Positions 34,924 to 45,247 of a stretch of DNA of 64,000 nt are shown here, in pieces. This stretch comes from Lachnospiraceae bacterium. GTDB lineage: Bacteria > Bacillota > Clostridia > Lachnospirales > Lachnospiraceae. Within the stretch, counting starts at the first letter, position 1. Every line of letters starts with the position of its first letter. The notes beneath the pieces were generated by a model. The model was not told the origin of the DNA, did not search any database, and worked only from the letters and a program-made list of their open reading frames with translations. The DNA lies in NCBI GenBank assembly GCA_017618075.1, contig JAFZUY010000025.1, forward strand, positions 101,611-165,610, read 5' to 3'. The position numbers were made by a program, and so were the translations under genes.

Positions 34924-36198
34924 ATGATTAAAAAAGAGATGATTGCAATGTTACTCGCAGGCGGTCAGGGAAGCAGACTCGGTGTGCTGACGGCAAAGGT
35001 TGCCAAGCCCGCAGTTTCTTTCGGAGGAAAATACAGAATTATCGATTTTCCTTTAAGTAACTGTATCAATTCGGGTGTTGACACTGTCGGTGTATTAACA
35101 CAGTATCAGCCGCTTCGTCTTAATACTCATATCGGAATCGGTATTCCCTGGGATCTTGACAGGAATATCGGTGGTGTAACGGTCCTTCCTCCTTATGAGA
35201 AAAGTACCGATACCGAGTGGTATACGGGTACCGCTAATGCTATCTATCAGAACCTGGATTATATGGAAAGCTATAATCCTGACTATGTTCTGATTCTTTC
35301 GGGAGACCATATCTACAAAATGGATTACGAGGTAATGCTCGACTTCCACAAAAAGAACGGCGCGGAGGTTACAATTGCCGCTATGCCTGTTCCTTTGGAG
35401 GAAGCAAAGAGATTCGGTATCGTAATCACAGATGAAAACAGAAAGATTACGGATTTCGAGGAAAAACCTGCGAATCCGAGAAGCAACCTGGCTTCTATGG
35501 GAATATATATCTTCAACTGGAAGACATTAAAAGAAGCGCTTCTGGCAAAATCCGATCAGCCTAATCTTGATTTCGGAAAACATATCATTCCTTACTGTCA
35601 TGAAAAGGGAGCTCCGTTATATGCATATGAATATAACGGCTACTGGAAGGACGTAGGAACCCTTCATTCTTATTGGGAAGCCAATATGGAGCTTATCGAC
35701 ATTGTTCCGGTATTTAACCTTTATGAGGAATACTGGAAGATATATACGAAGTCGGATACACTTCCGCCTCAGTATATAGCAGACAATACCGTCATTGAAA
35801 AGTGCCTTATTGGAGAAGGAACAGTTATTTATGGGGAAGTATACAATTCTATTATCGGTTGTGGGGTTACGATCGAGGAAGGAACTGTAGTACGCGATTC
35901 AATCATTATGAATGATACGTGTATCGGCAAGAATTGTGAGATAAACAAAGCAATTATCGCCGAGAACGTAGAAATCGGAAATAATGTAAAACTTGGTGTG
36001 GGTGAAGAAGTTGATAATGAGACCGATCCTCATATTTATAACCACGGACTGGTTACAGTAGGTGAGAAGACGGTCATTCCCGATGGCATAAGCGTCGGAA
36101 AGAATTCCGTTATCGCGGGAAATATCAAATCTGAAGACCTGGAAAATATGAGTTTGGCCAGTGGCAAAACGTTGATTAAGGCAGGTGATGAAGTATGA
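34924..36198 (+). CDS. glgC: Glucose-1-phosphate adenylyltransferase GlgC
   Basis: A 424-aa ADP-glucose pyrophosphorylase, the committing step of glycogen synthesis. The N-terminal catalytic domain has [34 protein letters not shown] and [12 protein letters not shown]; the C-terminal left-handed beta-helix has repeated hexapeptides ([19 protein letters not shown]). The start at 34924 follows GAGAGGTGA; the longer frame to 34852 starts upstream of the -10. It overlaps glgD by 4 bp, which fits a GlgC/GlgD complex. Confidence 0.95.
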   Translation: MIKKEMIAMLLAGGQGSRLGVLTAKVAKPAVSFGGKYRIIDFPLSNCINSGVDTVGVLTQYQPLRLNTHIGIGIPWDLDRNIGGVTVLPPYEKSTDTEWYTGTANAIYQNLDYMESYNPDYVLILSGDHIYKMDYEVMLDFHKKNGAEVTIAAMPVPLEEAKRFGIVITDENRKITDFEEKPANPRSNLASMGIYIFNWKTLKEALLAKSDQPNLDFGKHIIPYCHEKGAPLYAYEYNGYWKDVGTLHSYWEANMELIDIVPVFNLYEEYWKIYTKSDTLPPQYIADNTVIEKCLIGEGTVIYGEVYNSIIGCGVTIEEGTVVRDSIIMNDTCIGKNCEINKAIIAENVEIGNNVKLGVGEEVDNETDPHIYNHGLVTVGEKTVIPDGISVGKNSVIAGNIKSEDLENMSLASGKTLIKAGDEV

Positions 36199-37313
36199 GA
36201 GCGATAGGAATCATATTAGCGGGCGGACATTCAAACCGTATGAGAGAACTTGCACAGAAACGTGCCATTTCGGCTATGCCCATCGCCGGAAGCTACAGAA
36301 GTATCGACTTTGCATTAAGTAATATGTCAAATTCGCATATTCAGAAAGTAGCAGTACTCACACAGTATAACGCAAGAAGCCTTAACGAACATTTAAGCTC
36401 ATCCAAATGGTGGGATTTCGGTAGAAAACAGGGCGGTCTGTATGTTTTCACTCCTATTGAAACCAGTGAAAACAGCAACTGGTACAGAGGTACCGCAGAT
36501 GCCATTTACCAGAATCTCGAATTTCTTAAAATGAGCCATGAGCCTTATGTAGTAATTGCATCAGGCGACTGCGTTTACAAACTCGATTACAACAAACTTC
36601 TTGAATATCATATCGACAAAAAGTCAGATATTACGGTTGTTGTAAAAGAAATGCCTGAGGGCGAAAACGTTGACAGATACGGTGTTCTTAAAATGAACGA
36701 AGAGAACCGTATCGAAGAATTTGAAGAAAAACCCATCGTGGCTAAGTCAAATATCGTATCCTGCGGTATCTACGTAATCAGAAGAAGACTTCTGATTGAG
36801 CTTATCGAAAAAGCCAACGAAGAGGGAAGATACGATTTTGTAGCCGATATTCTTATCCGTTACAAGAATATGAAGAGAATATTCGGTTTCAAACTCGATA
36901 GTTACTGGAGAAACATCGCCAGCGTCGAGGATTATTACGAAACGAACATGGATTTCTTAAAGAAAGACGTCAGAAACTACTTCTTCAGAGAATATCCTGA
37001 TGTGTATTCGAAAGTCGATGACCTGCCTCCTGCTAAATACAATGTGGGTGCCAAGGTAAAAAATAGTCTCGTTTCCAGTGGTAGCATCATCAACGGAACG
37101 GTAGAAAATTCATTAATTTTCAAAAATGTTTTCGTTGGTAACAATTGTGTGGTTAAGAATTCCATCATTTTGAACGATGTATATATTGGAGACAATACTT
37201 ATCTTGAAAACTGTATTGTTGAAAGTCGGGATACTATCAGAGCCAATTCCAATTATGTCGGAGAGGGCGAGATTAAAATATTGATAGAGCAAAACGACAG
37301 ATACTCGATTTAA
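36195..37313 (+). CDS. glgD: GlgD, regulatory subunit of ADP-glucose pyrophosphorylase
   Basis: A 372-aa paralogue of GlgC with a weakened pyrophosphorylase loop ([28 protein letters not shown]). The residue run GLGSRL is replaced and the key Asp motif reads [11 protein letters not shown]. In Firmicutes GlgD is thought to be a non-catalytic partner that raises GlgC activity. A C-terminal beta-helix is present. Coupled to glgC by the ATGA overlap. Confidence 0.93.
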   Translation: MRAIGIILAGGHSNRMRELAQKRAISAMPIAGSYRSIDFALSNMSNSHIQKVAVLTQYNARSLNEHLSSSKWWDFGRKQGGLYVFTPIETSENSNWYRGTADAIYQNLEFLKMSHEPYVVIASGDCVYKLDYNKLLEYHIDKKSDITVVVKEMPEGENVDRYGVLKMNEENRIEEFEEKPIVAKSNIVSCGIYVIRRRLLIELIEKANEEGRYDFVADILIRYKNMKRIFGFKLDSYWRNIASVEDYYETNMDFLKKDVRNYFFREYPDVYSKVDDLPPAKYNVGAKVKNSLVSSGSIINGTVENSLIFKNVFVGNNCVVKNSIILNDVYIGDNTYLENCIVESRDTIRANSNYVGEGEIKILIEQNDRYSI

Positions 37314-37341
37314 AACGAACTACTTAGGGAGGGGGATAATT

Positions 37342-37602
37342 ATGAAGATTACAGATGTGAGAGTTCGTAAAATGACTGACGGTGGAAAACTTAAAGGAGT
37401 TGCGAGCATCACTTTCGATGACGAGTTCGTAGTACACGACATCAAGATCATCGAAGGCGAAAAAGGACTGTTTGCAGCAATGCCTTCAAGAAAAGCCGGC
37501 GACGAGGGTTACAGAGACATCGCTCATCCGATTAAAACGGAAACCAGAAATTACATTCAGACAGAAGTTTTGACTGCTTACGAAAATATGCCTGAAGAAT
37601 GA
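37342..37602 (+). CDS. spoVG: Septation/RNA-binding protein SpoVG
   Basis: An 86-aa conserved protein: [52 protein letters not shown]. SpoVG binds RNA and DNA and affects septation, sporulation, capsule and metabolism in Gram-positives. Very strong ribosome site (GGGAGGGGG) suggests high expression. It follows glgD by 28 bp, so glycogen genes and spoVG may share transcripts. Confidence 0.96.
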   Translation: MKITDVRVRKMTDGGKLKGVASITFDDEFVVHDIKIIEGEKGLFAAMPSRKAGDEGYRDIAHPIKTETRNYIQTEVLTAYENMPEE

Positions 37603-37638
37603 TGAACTCTGAAATGTAGAGGGGATTAATATAACAGG

Positions 37639-37665
37639 AAAAGGGAGCCGAAAGGCTCTCTTTTT
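37639..37665 (+). terminator. Terminator after spoVG
   Basis: An 11-bp stem AAAAGGGAGCC with GGCTCTCTTTTT around a GAAA tetraloop; the T run is part of the 3' arm. Confidence 0.9.
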
Positions 37666-37677
37666 CGTTGCCAAATT

Positions 37678-37707
37678 GCAACTTAGACATAGTGTGACGC
37701 AACTTAG
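37678..37707 (+). promoter_or_regulatory. Direct repeats, probable LytTR operator
   Basis: Two copies of GCAACTTAG (37678-37686 and 37699-37707) start exactly 21 bp apart, two helical turns. This is the layout bound by LytTR regulators, and it precedes an operon encoding a LytTR protein, so autoregulation is likely. Confidence 0.7.
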
Positions 37708-37778
37708 CACAGGGTTTATTGTTTTGAGTTTCTTTTTGGGATATCGTGTGCTCATAAAAGATGGCGAAAGGATATTTT

Positions 37779-38489
37779 ATGATGAAAAACACGAATGAAA
37801 AGAAAACAGGAAGATTTATGGAAGGCTTCAGATTTTTAATTTATGGTCTTGAAGTATTCGGAGTAATAGGATTTGAACTTCTCTGGGGATTTGTAATCGA
37901 ACCTCTTTTATACAAAAGGGGAGTCAATGATTTTAATACATGGCAGATGATTGTTCACTGGGTTGTTACCTGCATTGCATGGGGACTCGGTGCACTTTTG
38001 GTGGTAAAAGAGTGCAGGAAGAAATCAGGTCTTGATCTTTTAGGAAATATAAAGAATGCATCTTTTTTTAACAAGGATAACAAGATAAAAATCTGGCAGT
38101 GGATTTTAATCATAATCGGTATTATTCTCTGTCTTGTATCCACATGGATTGACTGGAACGGAAGCAAGGTTTTGGCTGAGTTTCACAGTCGCGGACCTTT
38201 ACTTTTTGTATTTCAATATATCTATTATCTCTTTGAAGTTATGCTCGTTTTGCTTATAATAATCTTTGGACAGACAGCTTTTGAAAAATGGTTTAACAAC
38301 AATAAGATTCCCTTCGGAGGAATTCTTGTAGCACTTACCTGGGGCCTCGGACACTGGTTAACGAAAGGCTCGCTTTTCGCGGGACTGTATACGGCGGTCG
38401 GTGGATTTATTTTCGGCAGTGCGTATCTTTTAAGTAACAGAAATGTTAAACTGTCTTATGTAATACTCTGCATAATGTTTATTTTATAA
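37779..38489 (+). CDS. Membrane protein of the LytTR/DUF3021 operon
   Basis: A 236-aa protein with about six membrane helices. The last ones carry GHWLTKGSLFAGLYTAVGG, which faintly recalls the CPBP (CAAX-protease) fold, but the paired Glu motif of that family is absent. It could be an immunity or resistance type protein controlled by the regulator downstream. Start at 37779 after AAAGG; a second ATG follows at once at 37782. Function not recognised. Confidence 0.75.
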   Translation: MMKNTNEKKTGRFMEGFRFLIYGLEVFGVIGFELLWGFVIEPLLYKRGVNDFNTWQMIVHWVVTCIAWGLGALLVVKECRKKSGLDLLGNIKNASFFNKDNKIKIWQWILIIIGIILCLVSTWIDWNGSKVLAEFHSRGPLLFVFQYIYYLFEVMLVLLIIIFGQTAFEKWFNNNKIPFGGILVALTWGLGHWLTKGSLFAGLYTAVGGFIFGSAYLLSNRNVKLSYVILCIMFIL

Positions 38490-38497
38490 GGAATCAC

Positions 38498-38956
38498 ATG
38501 AAATTAATTAAGACCAAAGAAGAAAATCTCGAAGAGAATTATCTTGAACTTCATTACGATACGATTGACGAAGAAACGAGTGCGGTTCTTGACAGATTAA
38601 GAGATACTCTTCGATATATCGAAGGAACATTTGAAGATAAAAAAGTGACCGTTGCCCTAACAGATATCTTTTATATTGAAACGGTGGACAGGAAAACTTT
38701 TGCATACACCAAAGATATGTGTGTCGAGATAAAAGAGGCACTAAGAGATATTCTTGAAGAGTATTCAAATATAGGATTTGCGAGGATAAGCAAATCAACT
38801 GTCGTGAATATTTACAAGATTAAAAAGCTTCAGGGTGACATCAATATGAGGGTTATCATTTTCCTTAAGAATGATGAGAAACTCATAATGAACAGAAGCT
38901 TTAAAAACGAATTTTATGAAAGACTAAATAAACTTCAGGGGAGGAAAACGAAATGA
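38498..38956 (+). CDS. LytTR DNA-binding regulator (no receiver)
   Basis: A 152-aa protein with a short N-terminal extension (about 1-45) and a LytTR domain (about 48-148): VTVALTDIFYIETVDRKTFAYT, FARISKSTVVNIYKIKKLQG. There is no receiver domain, the form usual for regulators paired with a DUF3021 membrane protein, which follows with a 4-bp overlap. It probably binds the 21-bp direct repeats upstream and controls its own operon. Confidence 0.9.
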   Translation: MKLIKTKEENLEENYLELHYDTIDEETSAVLDRLRDTLRYIEGTFEDKKVTVALTDIFYIETVDRKTFAYTKDMCVEIKEALRDILEEYSNIGFARISKSTVVNIYKIKKLQGDINMRVIIFLKNDEKLIMNRSFKNEFYERLNKLQGRKTK

Positions 38957-39366
38957 AACTTATAAATAAAAAGAACTTCATATCGATTGTTTGCATTTTC
39001 TTTACCCTGATTACTTGCGGAAAACTATTGGCAGAAAAATTGTCAAATTTTACGGATAAGTATTATACGGATAATATCTTTACAATACTTGCTTTTTCGG
39101 TATTAATTACCCTGATTCTTTCCGTGCATTATTACCTTCAGAAATTCCCGTTCCTTCTGGTGTTTGCAGGTCAGTATATCGCAACCGTTGGTATTGTTTT
39201 CATATGTATATGGATACACGGTCTTTTATCAAGTAATGCACCGACGGCATATTTGGATATGTTCTGGTCGATTACGATTCCGTTTTTTGCGGGAGCGATA
39301 GTTTATTATATCTGTTTCTTTTATCAGATAAAAAAAGCCAACAAAATCTTAGAACAATTACAGTAA
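38953..39366 (+). CDS. DUF3021 family membrane protein
   Basis: A 137-aa protein with four membrane helices and short ends, matching the small DUF3021 partners of LytTR regulators. Such partners are thought to restrain or signal to the regulator at the membrane. The start overlaps the regulator stop by 4 bp. Signal sensed is unknown. Confidence 0.85.
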   Translation: MKLINKKNFISIVCIFFTLITCGKLLAEKLSNFTDKYYTDNIFTILAFSVLITLILSVHYYLQKFPFLLVFAGQYIATVGIVFICIWIHGLLSSNAPTAYLDMFWSITIPFFAGAIVYYICFFYQIKKANKILEQLQ

Positions 39367-39438
39367 AATTCTAAAGAGTATCGCAAAAATAAAAAAGGAT
39401 TGGTATAATTAATCCGTGAGAATTATAGGAGTGAAAAG

Positions 39439-39816
39439 ATGTTTGCTAAATTATCAAAAAAACTGATTTTAATTTTATCCTGTGTGTCTGTACTTGCAGT
39501 GCTTTCAGCCTGTGGTGAAACACCTATGCCGGGCTCTGCGGGAACTTATTATTTTGTATACGAAAAAGGTCCTTTAAAAACAAATACGGATTGTGATTAT
39601 ACGATAACGTTAGACGGTTACGGAAAAGGCGTTCTCCTAAAAAAGGGCAACGAGCATAAATTAAAATATACATACACGTCCGACGGTACGATTACATTTA
39701 CAGATCAGATGACACGTTTAAAATACAACGGAACATTAAAGGACGGTGATTTGCTCTTTTATGATGAAGACAAAGGCGATTTAATGGTTTCCGAATATTA
39801 TTACACGGCAAATTAA
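39439..39816 (+). CDS. Small lipoprotein of unknown function
   Basis: A 125-aa exported protein with a basic start, a hydrophobic stretch and the lipobox VLSAC, so Cys25 should be lipidated after LspA cleavage. The mature part is mostly beta strands (ITLDGYGKGVLLKKGNE, YNGTLKDGDLLFYDE), like small lipocalin-type or copper-resistance-like folds, without clear homology. Single-gene unit with an extended -10 TGGTATAAT (39402-39409) and its own terminator. Confidence 0.8.
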   Translation: MFAKLSKKLILILSCVSVLAVLSACGETPMPGSAGTYYFVYEKGPLKTNTDCDYTITLDGYGKGVLLKKGNEHKLKYTYTSDGTITFTDQMTRLKYNGTLKDGDLLFYDEDKGDLMVSEYYYTAN

Positions 39817-39825
39817 AATTTGGGT

Positions 39826-39854
39826 AAAAAGGTGTGAGGCTCTCGCACCTTTTT
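39826..39854 (+). terminator. Terminator after lipoprotein gene
   Basis: A 13-bp stem AAAAAGGTGTGAG with CTCGCACCTTTTT (one wobble); T run included. Confidence 0.88.
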
Positions 39855-39925
39855 AAATTTGATGAAAAAAACACCGAAAATATGATATAATAAAGTGTTT
39901 GAGTTATTTAAATGAGGTATTGAAA

Positions 39926-40573
39926 ATGTTTATTATAGTCGGACTCGGAAATCCCGGAAAAGAATATGAGAACACCAGGCACAATGCGGGTTTTAACAGC
40001 ATTGATGTGCTTGCAAACAAATATAATATTACCATCAGAGAAGCCGAGCATAAAGCATTGGTCGGAAAAGGATATATAGAGGGGCAGAAGGTAATTCTGG
40101 TTAAGCCTCAGACCTATATGAACAATTCAGGCGAGGCTGTAAGGGAGATCACGGATTATTACAAGGTTGACCCCGAGAGTGAATTAATCGTGCTTTATGA
40201 CGATATTTCTCTGCCCGTAGGCACGCTTCGAATAAGGGATAAGGGTTCTGCCGGCGGACATAACGGTATCAAGAGTCTTATCTCACATCTCGGTACTCAG
40301 GTGTTTTTAAGAATTAAGGTCGGTGTCGGAGATAAAATCCCCGAGATGGACCTTGTAAACCATGTGCTCGGACATTTTAACAAAGACGATTCCGAAGTTA
40401 TGAAAGAGTCATTCACCAAGGCGGCAGAGGCAACTGTAATGATGCTTGGCGGCGATATTGAGAAGGCCATGAATATTTACAACAAGAAGCCTAAAAAAGA
40501 GAAGCCTGCTAAGGAAGAGGCTGAAACAAAAGAAAGTGCCGAAAATTCAGGCGAAACCAAACCCGAAGAATAA
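39926..40573 (+). CDS. pth: Peptidyl-tRNA hydrolase
   Basis: A 215-aa enzyme freeing tRNAs from peptidyl-tRNA. MFIIVGLGNPGKEYENTRHNAGF carries the catalytic His; VKPQTYMNNSGEA, LYDDISLPVGTLRIR and GSAGGHNGIKSL are standard. After about residue 187 it has an extra Lys/Glu-rich disordered tail. Start at 39926 has GAGG 8 bp upstream, and TATAAT at 39886-39891 supplies a -10. Pth before mfd is the usual Firmicutes order. Confidence 0.95.
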   Translation: MFIIVGLGNPGKEYENTRHNAGFNSIDVLANKYNITIREAEHKALVGKGYIEGQKVILVKPQTYMNNSGEAVREITDYYKVDPESELIVLYDDISLPVGTLRIRDKGSAGGHNGIKSLISHLGTQVFLRIKVGVGDKIPEMDLVNHVLGHFNKDDSEVMKESFTKAAEATVMMLGGDIEKAMNIYNKKPKKEKPAKEEAETKESAENSGETKPEE

Positions 40574-40588
40574 TTACAGATAAAGAAC

Positions 40589-43500
40589 ATGGAAGTTTTT
40601 TACGCACCGCTTTATGAAAACAAGGAGTTTTCGAAAGCGCATGAAGTTTTAAAGAATAAGAAATCAGTTTATGTGCCGGCTACGACGGACTCGCAGAAGA
40701 TTCACCTGTCCCACGCATTCGGCGCTTCTTTTGACGTGCGTTTCATTATTACCTACGATGACATCCGTGCCAACGAAATCCTTGAAGAGAGCCGTATGTA
40801 CGACAAGGATGTCGTATATTTTAAGGGCAAGGATATCTGCTTTTATCAGGCCGACATCTGTGGCAATCAAATAGCGCAGGAGAGACTTCGTACACTTAGA
40901 AATTTCAGGGAAAATGACAAGCTTACGGTAGTTACCACAATTGATGCATTGATGACGCCCGTAGTTCCGCCCGAAGTTTTTAACGAAAATATAGTGTCAA
41001 TCAGCGTCAGACAAATCTGCGAGCTTGAGGCTTTAAGATACAAGCTTATTCATATGGGATATGAAATGTCGGATATCGTCGAAACACCCGGACAGATGCG
41101 TATTCAGGGCGGTATTTTAGATATTTTCGATCTTACCATGGACAATCCCGTGCGTATTGAATTTTGGGGCGACGAAGTCGACTCCATCAGATTTTTTGAT
41201 GCGCAGTCTCAGCGTTCAATTGAGAAAGTAAAATCGGTAACATTTTATCCCGCGACGGAGAACGTTATTGACGAAGACGTATTCAGAGACGGCCTTAAAA
41301 AGATTACAAAGGAATCAAAGGATCACGAAAAGAAATTAAGAGATGCTTTTAAAACTGAGGAAGCTGCGAGAGTTAAATTCGAAAGAGAAGAGTTTGATTT
41401 AAAGGTTTCGCAGTTTGCGAATAAGGTCAATCTCGACGGATATATCAAATACTTTTATCCCGCAGCATCGGGCTTTTTAAGTCTTTTTAAAGACCGTAAA
41501 ACCATCATCTGCATCGATGAACCGAAGAAGGTGGATAAAAAGGGTGAAGAGAGCGAAGCGGAATTTACAGACAGCTTTAAGCACAGAGTCGAAATGGGCT
41601 ATGCGCTCCCGGGACAGCTTAAACTTCTTCAAAGCTATGCAGATGTTAAGAAACAGTATTTATCATTTCCTTGCGTTAAGCTTGCAAGCTTTGACGACGA
41701 ACCCGGCAAAAACGATTATGCTGTTAACTTTAACACCGTGAGCGTACCGAGTTATAACGGAGCAATCACCGAGCTCATAAAAGACCTCGAAAGATATCAT
41801 CGCGAAGGCTACCGCGTAATGGTATTCAGCGCATCAAAAACAAGAGCGCGAAGAATCGCGGATGATATTTCAAGAGAAGGCATTGCGGCGTTCTATTCGG
41901 ACAACAGGGAAAGAGAATTAAACAAGGGCGAAATAATGACTTTCGCAGGCACGCTTAAGAAAGGTTTTGTATACAGAAACCTTAAATTTGCGATGCTTTC
42001 CGATTCGGATATTTTCGGACGTGAAAGAAAGAAAAGAAGAGGCAAAAAATATTCCGGATTAAAGATTACCGATTACAACGAACTTAAAGTAGGTGACTTT
42101 GTCGTACATGAAGAATACGGTATCGGTATTTACCGCGGTATCGAAAAAATCAGCCAGGACAGAATCACCAAGGACTATATGAAGGTTGAGTATGCAAAGG
42201 GCGACAATCTCTATGTTCCCGCAACGTCCTTTGACATCATAGGCAAGTATTCATCCGCTGAAGGCGCAACACCGAGACTTAACAGATTAAGCGGTAAGGA
42301 ATGGGTTGCAACCAAGGCGAGAGTTAAAGAGGGCGTTGAAGAAACTGCAAGAGAACTCGTTGAACTTTATGCCGAAAGACAGAAGCTTAAAGGTCATATT
42401 TACGAGAAAGATTCTCTCTGGCAGAAAGAATTCGAAGAGATGTTTCCGTATGAAGAGACTGCAGATCAGATGGATGCAATCAATGCGGTTAAGGACGATA
42501 TGGAAACAGGCAAGGTTATGGACCGTCTTATCTGCGGCGACGTAGGTTTCGGAAAGACCGAAGTTGCGATACGTGCGGCATTCAAAGCAGTTATGGGCGG
42601 AAAGCAGGTTGTATACCTGGTACCGACTACGATCTTAGCCGACCAGCATTACAATACCTTCAAAGAAAGAATGAAAAACTATCCGATTTCGATAGAGCTT
42701 TTATGCCGTTTCAGAAGTCCCGCTCAGCAGCGTGCGACGGTTAAACGAATGAAGGAAGGCAAGGTCGATATCGTAATCGGTACACACAGACTTTTATCAA
42801 AGGATGTGGAGATTAAAAACTTAGGACTTCTTATCATCGACGAGGAACAGAGATTCGGCGTAGGACACAAGGAAAAGATTAAGAAACTAAGAAAAGATGT
42901 GGATGTATTAACCTTATCTGCGACACCTATTCCGAGAACTCTTCACATGAGCTTGACAGGCATCAGAGACATGTCGCTTCTGGAGGAAGCGCCTGTCGAC
43001 AGACTGCCGATACAGACATTTATCCTCGAGTATAACGAGGAATTTATAAGAGAAGCAATAAACCGCGAAATATCAAGGGGCGGACAGGTTTATTTTGTGC
43101 ATAATATCGTCAGAGACATCGACCTTGAAGCCGAGGCAATCAGCAAACTGGTACCCAATGCAAGGGTGCGTTTTGCACACGGTCAGATGAACGAAAAAGA
43201 ACTCGAGGACATCATGTACGAATTCGTGCGCGGAGAAATTGACGTACTTATTTCGACGACCATCATTGAGACCGGTCTTGATATTCCGAATGTTAATACA
43301 ATTATCATCGACAACGCCGACAGATTCGGCCTTGCGCAGCTTTATCAGCTTAGGGGCAGAGTAGGCCGAAGCAACAGAAGCGCCTATGCATTCTTAATGT
43401 ATCAGCAGAACAAGGTTGTAAGCGAAATCGCACAGAAACGTCTTGAAGCAATCCGTGAATTCACCGACCTTGGAAGCGGCTTTAAGATCAGTATGCGAGA

Positions 43501-44107
43501 TCTCGAAATCAGAGGCGCCGGGAATCTTTTAGGATATAAGCAGTCAGGCCATATGGAAGCCGTAGGATACGAGCTTTACTGCAAGATGTTAAACGATGCG
43601 ATTATCGAGGCTAAGGGTGAAGAGAGAATCGACGATTACAATACGAGAATCGACTTAAACATCGACGCTTACATGCCTCCCGAGTACATCATCAACGAGA
43701 ACGAAAAACTTATTATGTACCAGAGAATAGCGTCCATAAGCGGTAAGGTCGATTACGACGAAATGGTAGAGGAATTAAACGACCGCTTCGGAAAAGTACC
43801 CAAGCAGGCGGATTATCTTTTACGATTGGCACTTTTAAAGAGCGTGGCGAAAGAAGAATACGTAACTCAGGTCAGGGGCTCTGACGGAAAAATCAAAGTG
43901 GATTTATACCCTCAGGCGAAGGTTGATCCCGACAAACTGGTTGATTTTATCAATTCCTACCCTCAGAAAATCCGCTTCATAAACGGCAGTATTCCCGGAT
44001 TTGAGATAAATTACAAGATGTGCGGACTGCCCGAGAGAGACGAAGAAAAGCTCCTTGAGACCGCAGAGAAGTTTATAAGGGATATGCGGTATATAATCAC
44101 GGATTAA
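40589..44107 (+). CDS. mfd: Transcription-repair coupling factor Mfd
   Basis: A 1172-aa ATP-driven DNA translocase that removes stalled RNA polymerase and recruits UvrA. In order: UvrB-like N-terminal modules, the RNA polymerase-interacting CarD/RID domain (about 490-560, LKVGDFVVHEEYGIGIYRGI), RecG-like motor with Walker A GDVGFGKTEVAIR, IDEEQRFGVGHKEK (DEEQ box) and ISTTIIETGLDIPN, QLRGRVGRS, and the C-terminal TRCF domain. Full length. The ribosome site is weak, so translation may depend on pth. Confidence 0.97.
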   Translation: MEVFYAPLYENKEFSKAHEVLKNKKSVYVPATTDSQKIHLSHAFGASFDVRFIITYDDIRANEILEESRMYDKDVVYFKGKDICFYQADICGNQIAQERLRTLRNFRENDKLTVVTTIDALMTPVVPPEVFNENIVSISVRQICELEALRYKLIHMGYEMSDIVETPGQMRIQGGILDIFDLTMDNPVRIEFWGDEVDSIRFFDAQSQRSIEKVKSVTFYPATENVIDEDVFRDGLKKITKESKDHEKKLRDAFKTEEAARVKFEREEFDLKVSQFANKVNLDGYIKYFYPAASGFLSLFKDRKTIICIDEPKKVDKKGEESEAEFTDSFKHRVEMGYALPGQLKLLQSYADVKKQYLSFPCVKLASFDDEPGKNDYAVNFNTVSVPSYNGAITELIKDLERYHREGYRVMVFSASKTRARRIADDISREGIAAFYSDNRERELNKGEIMTFAGTLKKGFVYRNLKFAMLSDSDIFGRERKKRRGKKYSGLKITDYNELKVGDFVVHEEYGIGIYRGIEKISQDRITKDYMKVEYAKGDNLYVPATSFDIIGKYSSAEGATPRLNRLSGKEWVATKARVKEGVEETARELVELYAERQKLKGHIYEKDSLWQKEFEEMFPYEETADQMDAINAVKDDMETGKVMDRLICGDVGFGKTEVAIRAAFKAVMGGKQVVYLVPTTILADQHYNTFKERMKNYPISIELLCRFRSPAQQRATVKRMKEGKVDIVIGTHRLLSKDVEIKNLGLLIIDEEQRFGVGHKEKIKKLRKDVDVLTLSATPIPRTLHMSLTGIRDMSLLEEAPVDRLPIQTFILEYNEEFIREAINREISRGGQVYFVHNIVRDIDLEAEAISKLVPNARVRFAHGQMNEKELEDIMYEFVRGEIDVLISTTIIETGLDIPNVNTIIIDNADRFGLAQLYQLRGRVGRSNRSAYAFLMYQQNKVVSEIAQKRLEAIREFTDLGSGFKISMRDLEIRGAGNLLGYKQSGHMEAVGYELYCKMLNDAIIEAKGEERIDDYNTRIDLNIDAYMPPEYIINENEKLIMYQRIASISGKVDYDEMVEELNDRFGKVPKQADYLLRLALLKSVAKEEYVTQVRGSDGKIKVDLYPQAKVDPDKLVDFINSYPQKIRFINGSIPGFEINYKMCGLPERDEEKLLETAEKFIRDMRYIITD

Positions 44108-44116
44108 CGGCTGTAA

Positions 44117-44145
44117 TTGAAATAGAGAGCGTTTTAGTATATAAT
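44117..44145 (+). promoter_or_regulatory. Promoter of asnA
   Basis: TTGAAA (44117-44122), 17 bp and TATAAT (44140-44145). An 80-bp leader follows in which I see no T-box or other riboswitch. Confidence 0.6.
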
Positions 44146-44227
44146 ATATTAGTTATGCAGTTTAAAATGCGCGGATTGTGTGAACAATTCGTCTGTATAT
44201 ATTTTTTAGGAAAGCCAGGACATAAAA

Positions 44228-45238
44228 ATGGAACACATTTACGTACCCAAGGGATACAGATCCCCGCAATCAATCAAAGAAACCGAAAAAGCCATTAAGG
44301 AAGTCAAGGACTATTTTGAAAGAGCATTAGCCGATGCACTCAACTTAACCAGAGTTTCGGCGCCCCTTTTCGTATGGCCTGCATCAGGTTTAAACGATAA
44401 CTTAAACGGTGTTGAAAGACCTGTTAAGTTCGGCATTAAAGAGCATGACGATGCAGAAGTTGAAATCGTTCATTCCCTTGCAAAATGGAAAAGAATGGCT
44501 CTTCATGAATACGGCTTTAAAAAAGGCGAAGGCCTTTATACAGATATGACCGCCATCAGAAGAGATGAAGATACAGACAACCTTCATTCAATCTATGTCG
44601 ATCAGTGGGACTGGGAAAAAATCATCGACAAGGATGAAAGAAATTTCGACACCCTAAAAGAAACAGTTTTCAGAATTTACATGGCTATCAAGCAGACAGA
44701 GTTTTATATCTGCGGCAAATACCATTTCATGGATCCGTTCCTTCCCAATGAAATCTTTTTCATTACAACACAGGAACTTGAAAACATGTATCCTGACAAG
44801 ACTCCCAAGGAAAGAGAGAATCTTATCACAAAGGAGAAGGGTGCGGTATTTCTTATGCAGATCGGTGACGACCTTGCTTCAGGCGAGCCTCATGACGGCA
44901 GAGCTCCCGACTACGATGACTGGAAATTAAACGGTGATATTTTGGTTTATTATCCCATCCTCGGAAGTGCATTTGAAATTTCTTCAATGGGTATCAGAGT
45001 AGATGAGGATTCACTTGTTTATCAGTTAAAGAAGAAAAACTGCGAAGAGAGAATGGAAATGCCTTTCCAGAAAGCCATTCTTGAGAAGAAGCTTCCTTAC
45101 ACAATCGGCGGAGGTATCGGACAGTCGAGAATCTGCATGTTCTTCTTACAGCGTGCACACATCGGCGAAGTTCAGTCTTCAATCTGGCCCGAGGAAGTAT
45201 ATGAAATCGCAGCCGAAAACGGAATTAACATATTATAG
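44228..45238 (+). CDS. asnA: Aspartate--ammonia ligase AsnA
   Basis: A 336-aa ammonia-dependent asparagine synthetase with the class II aminoacyl-tRNA synthetase fold. Signatures: [56 protein letters not shown], and the C-terminal [18 protein letters not shown]. Length matches E. coli AsnA (330). It may be co-transcribed with lspA, which follows by 9 bp. Confidence 0.96.
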   Translation: MEHIYVPKGYRSPQSIKETEKAIKEVKDYFERALADALNLTRVSAPLFVWPASGLNDNLNGVERPVKFGIKEHDDAEVEIVHSLAKWKRMALHEYGFKKGEGLYTDMTAIRRDEDTDNLHSIYVDQWDWEKIIDKDERNFDTLKETVFRIYMAIKQTEFYICGKYHFMDPFLPNEIFFITTQELENMYPDKTPKERENLITKEKGAVFLMQIGDDLASGEPHDGRAPDYDDWKLNGDILVYYPILGSAFEISSMGIRVDEDSLVYQLKKKNCEERMEMPFQKAILEKKLPYTIGGGIGQSRICMFFLQRAHIGEVQSSIWPEEVYEIAAENGINIL

Positions 45239-45247
45239 GATTTACAC

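Noticed and set aside
44146-44227. T-box riboswitch before asnA
   Set aside because: The leader is too short and contains no T-box consensus or specifier-loop structure.
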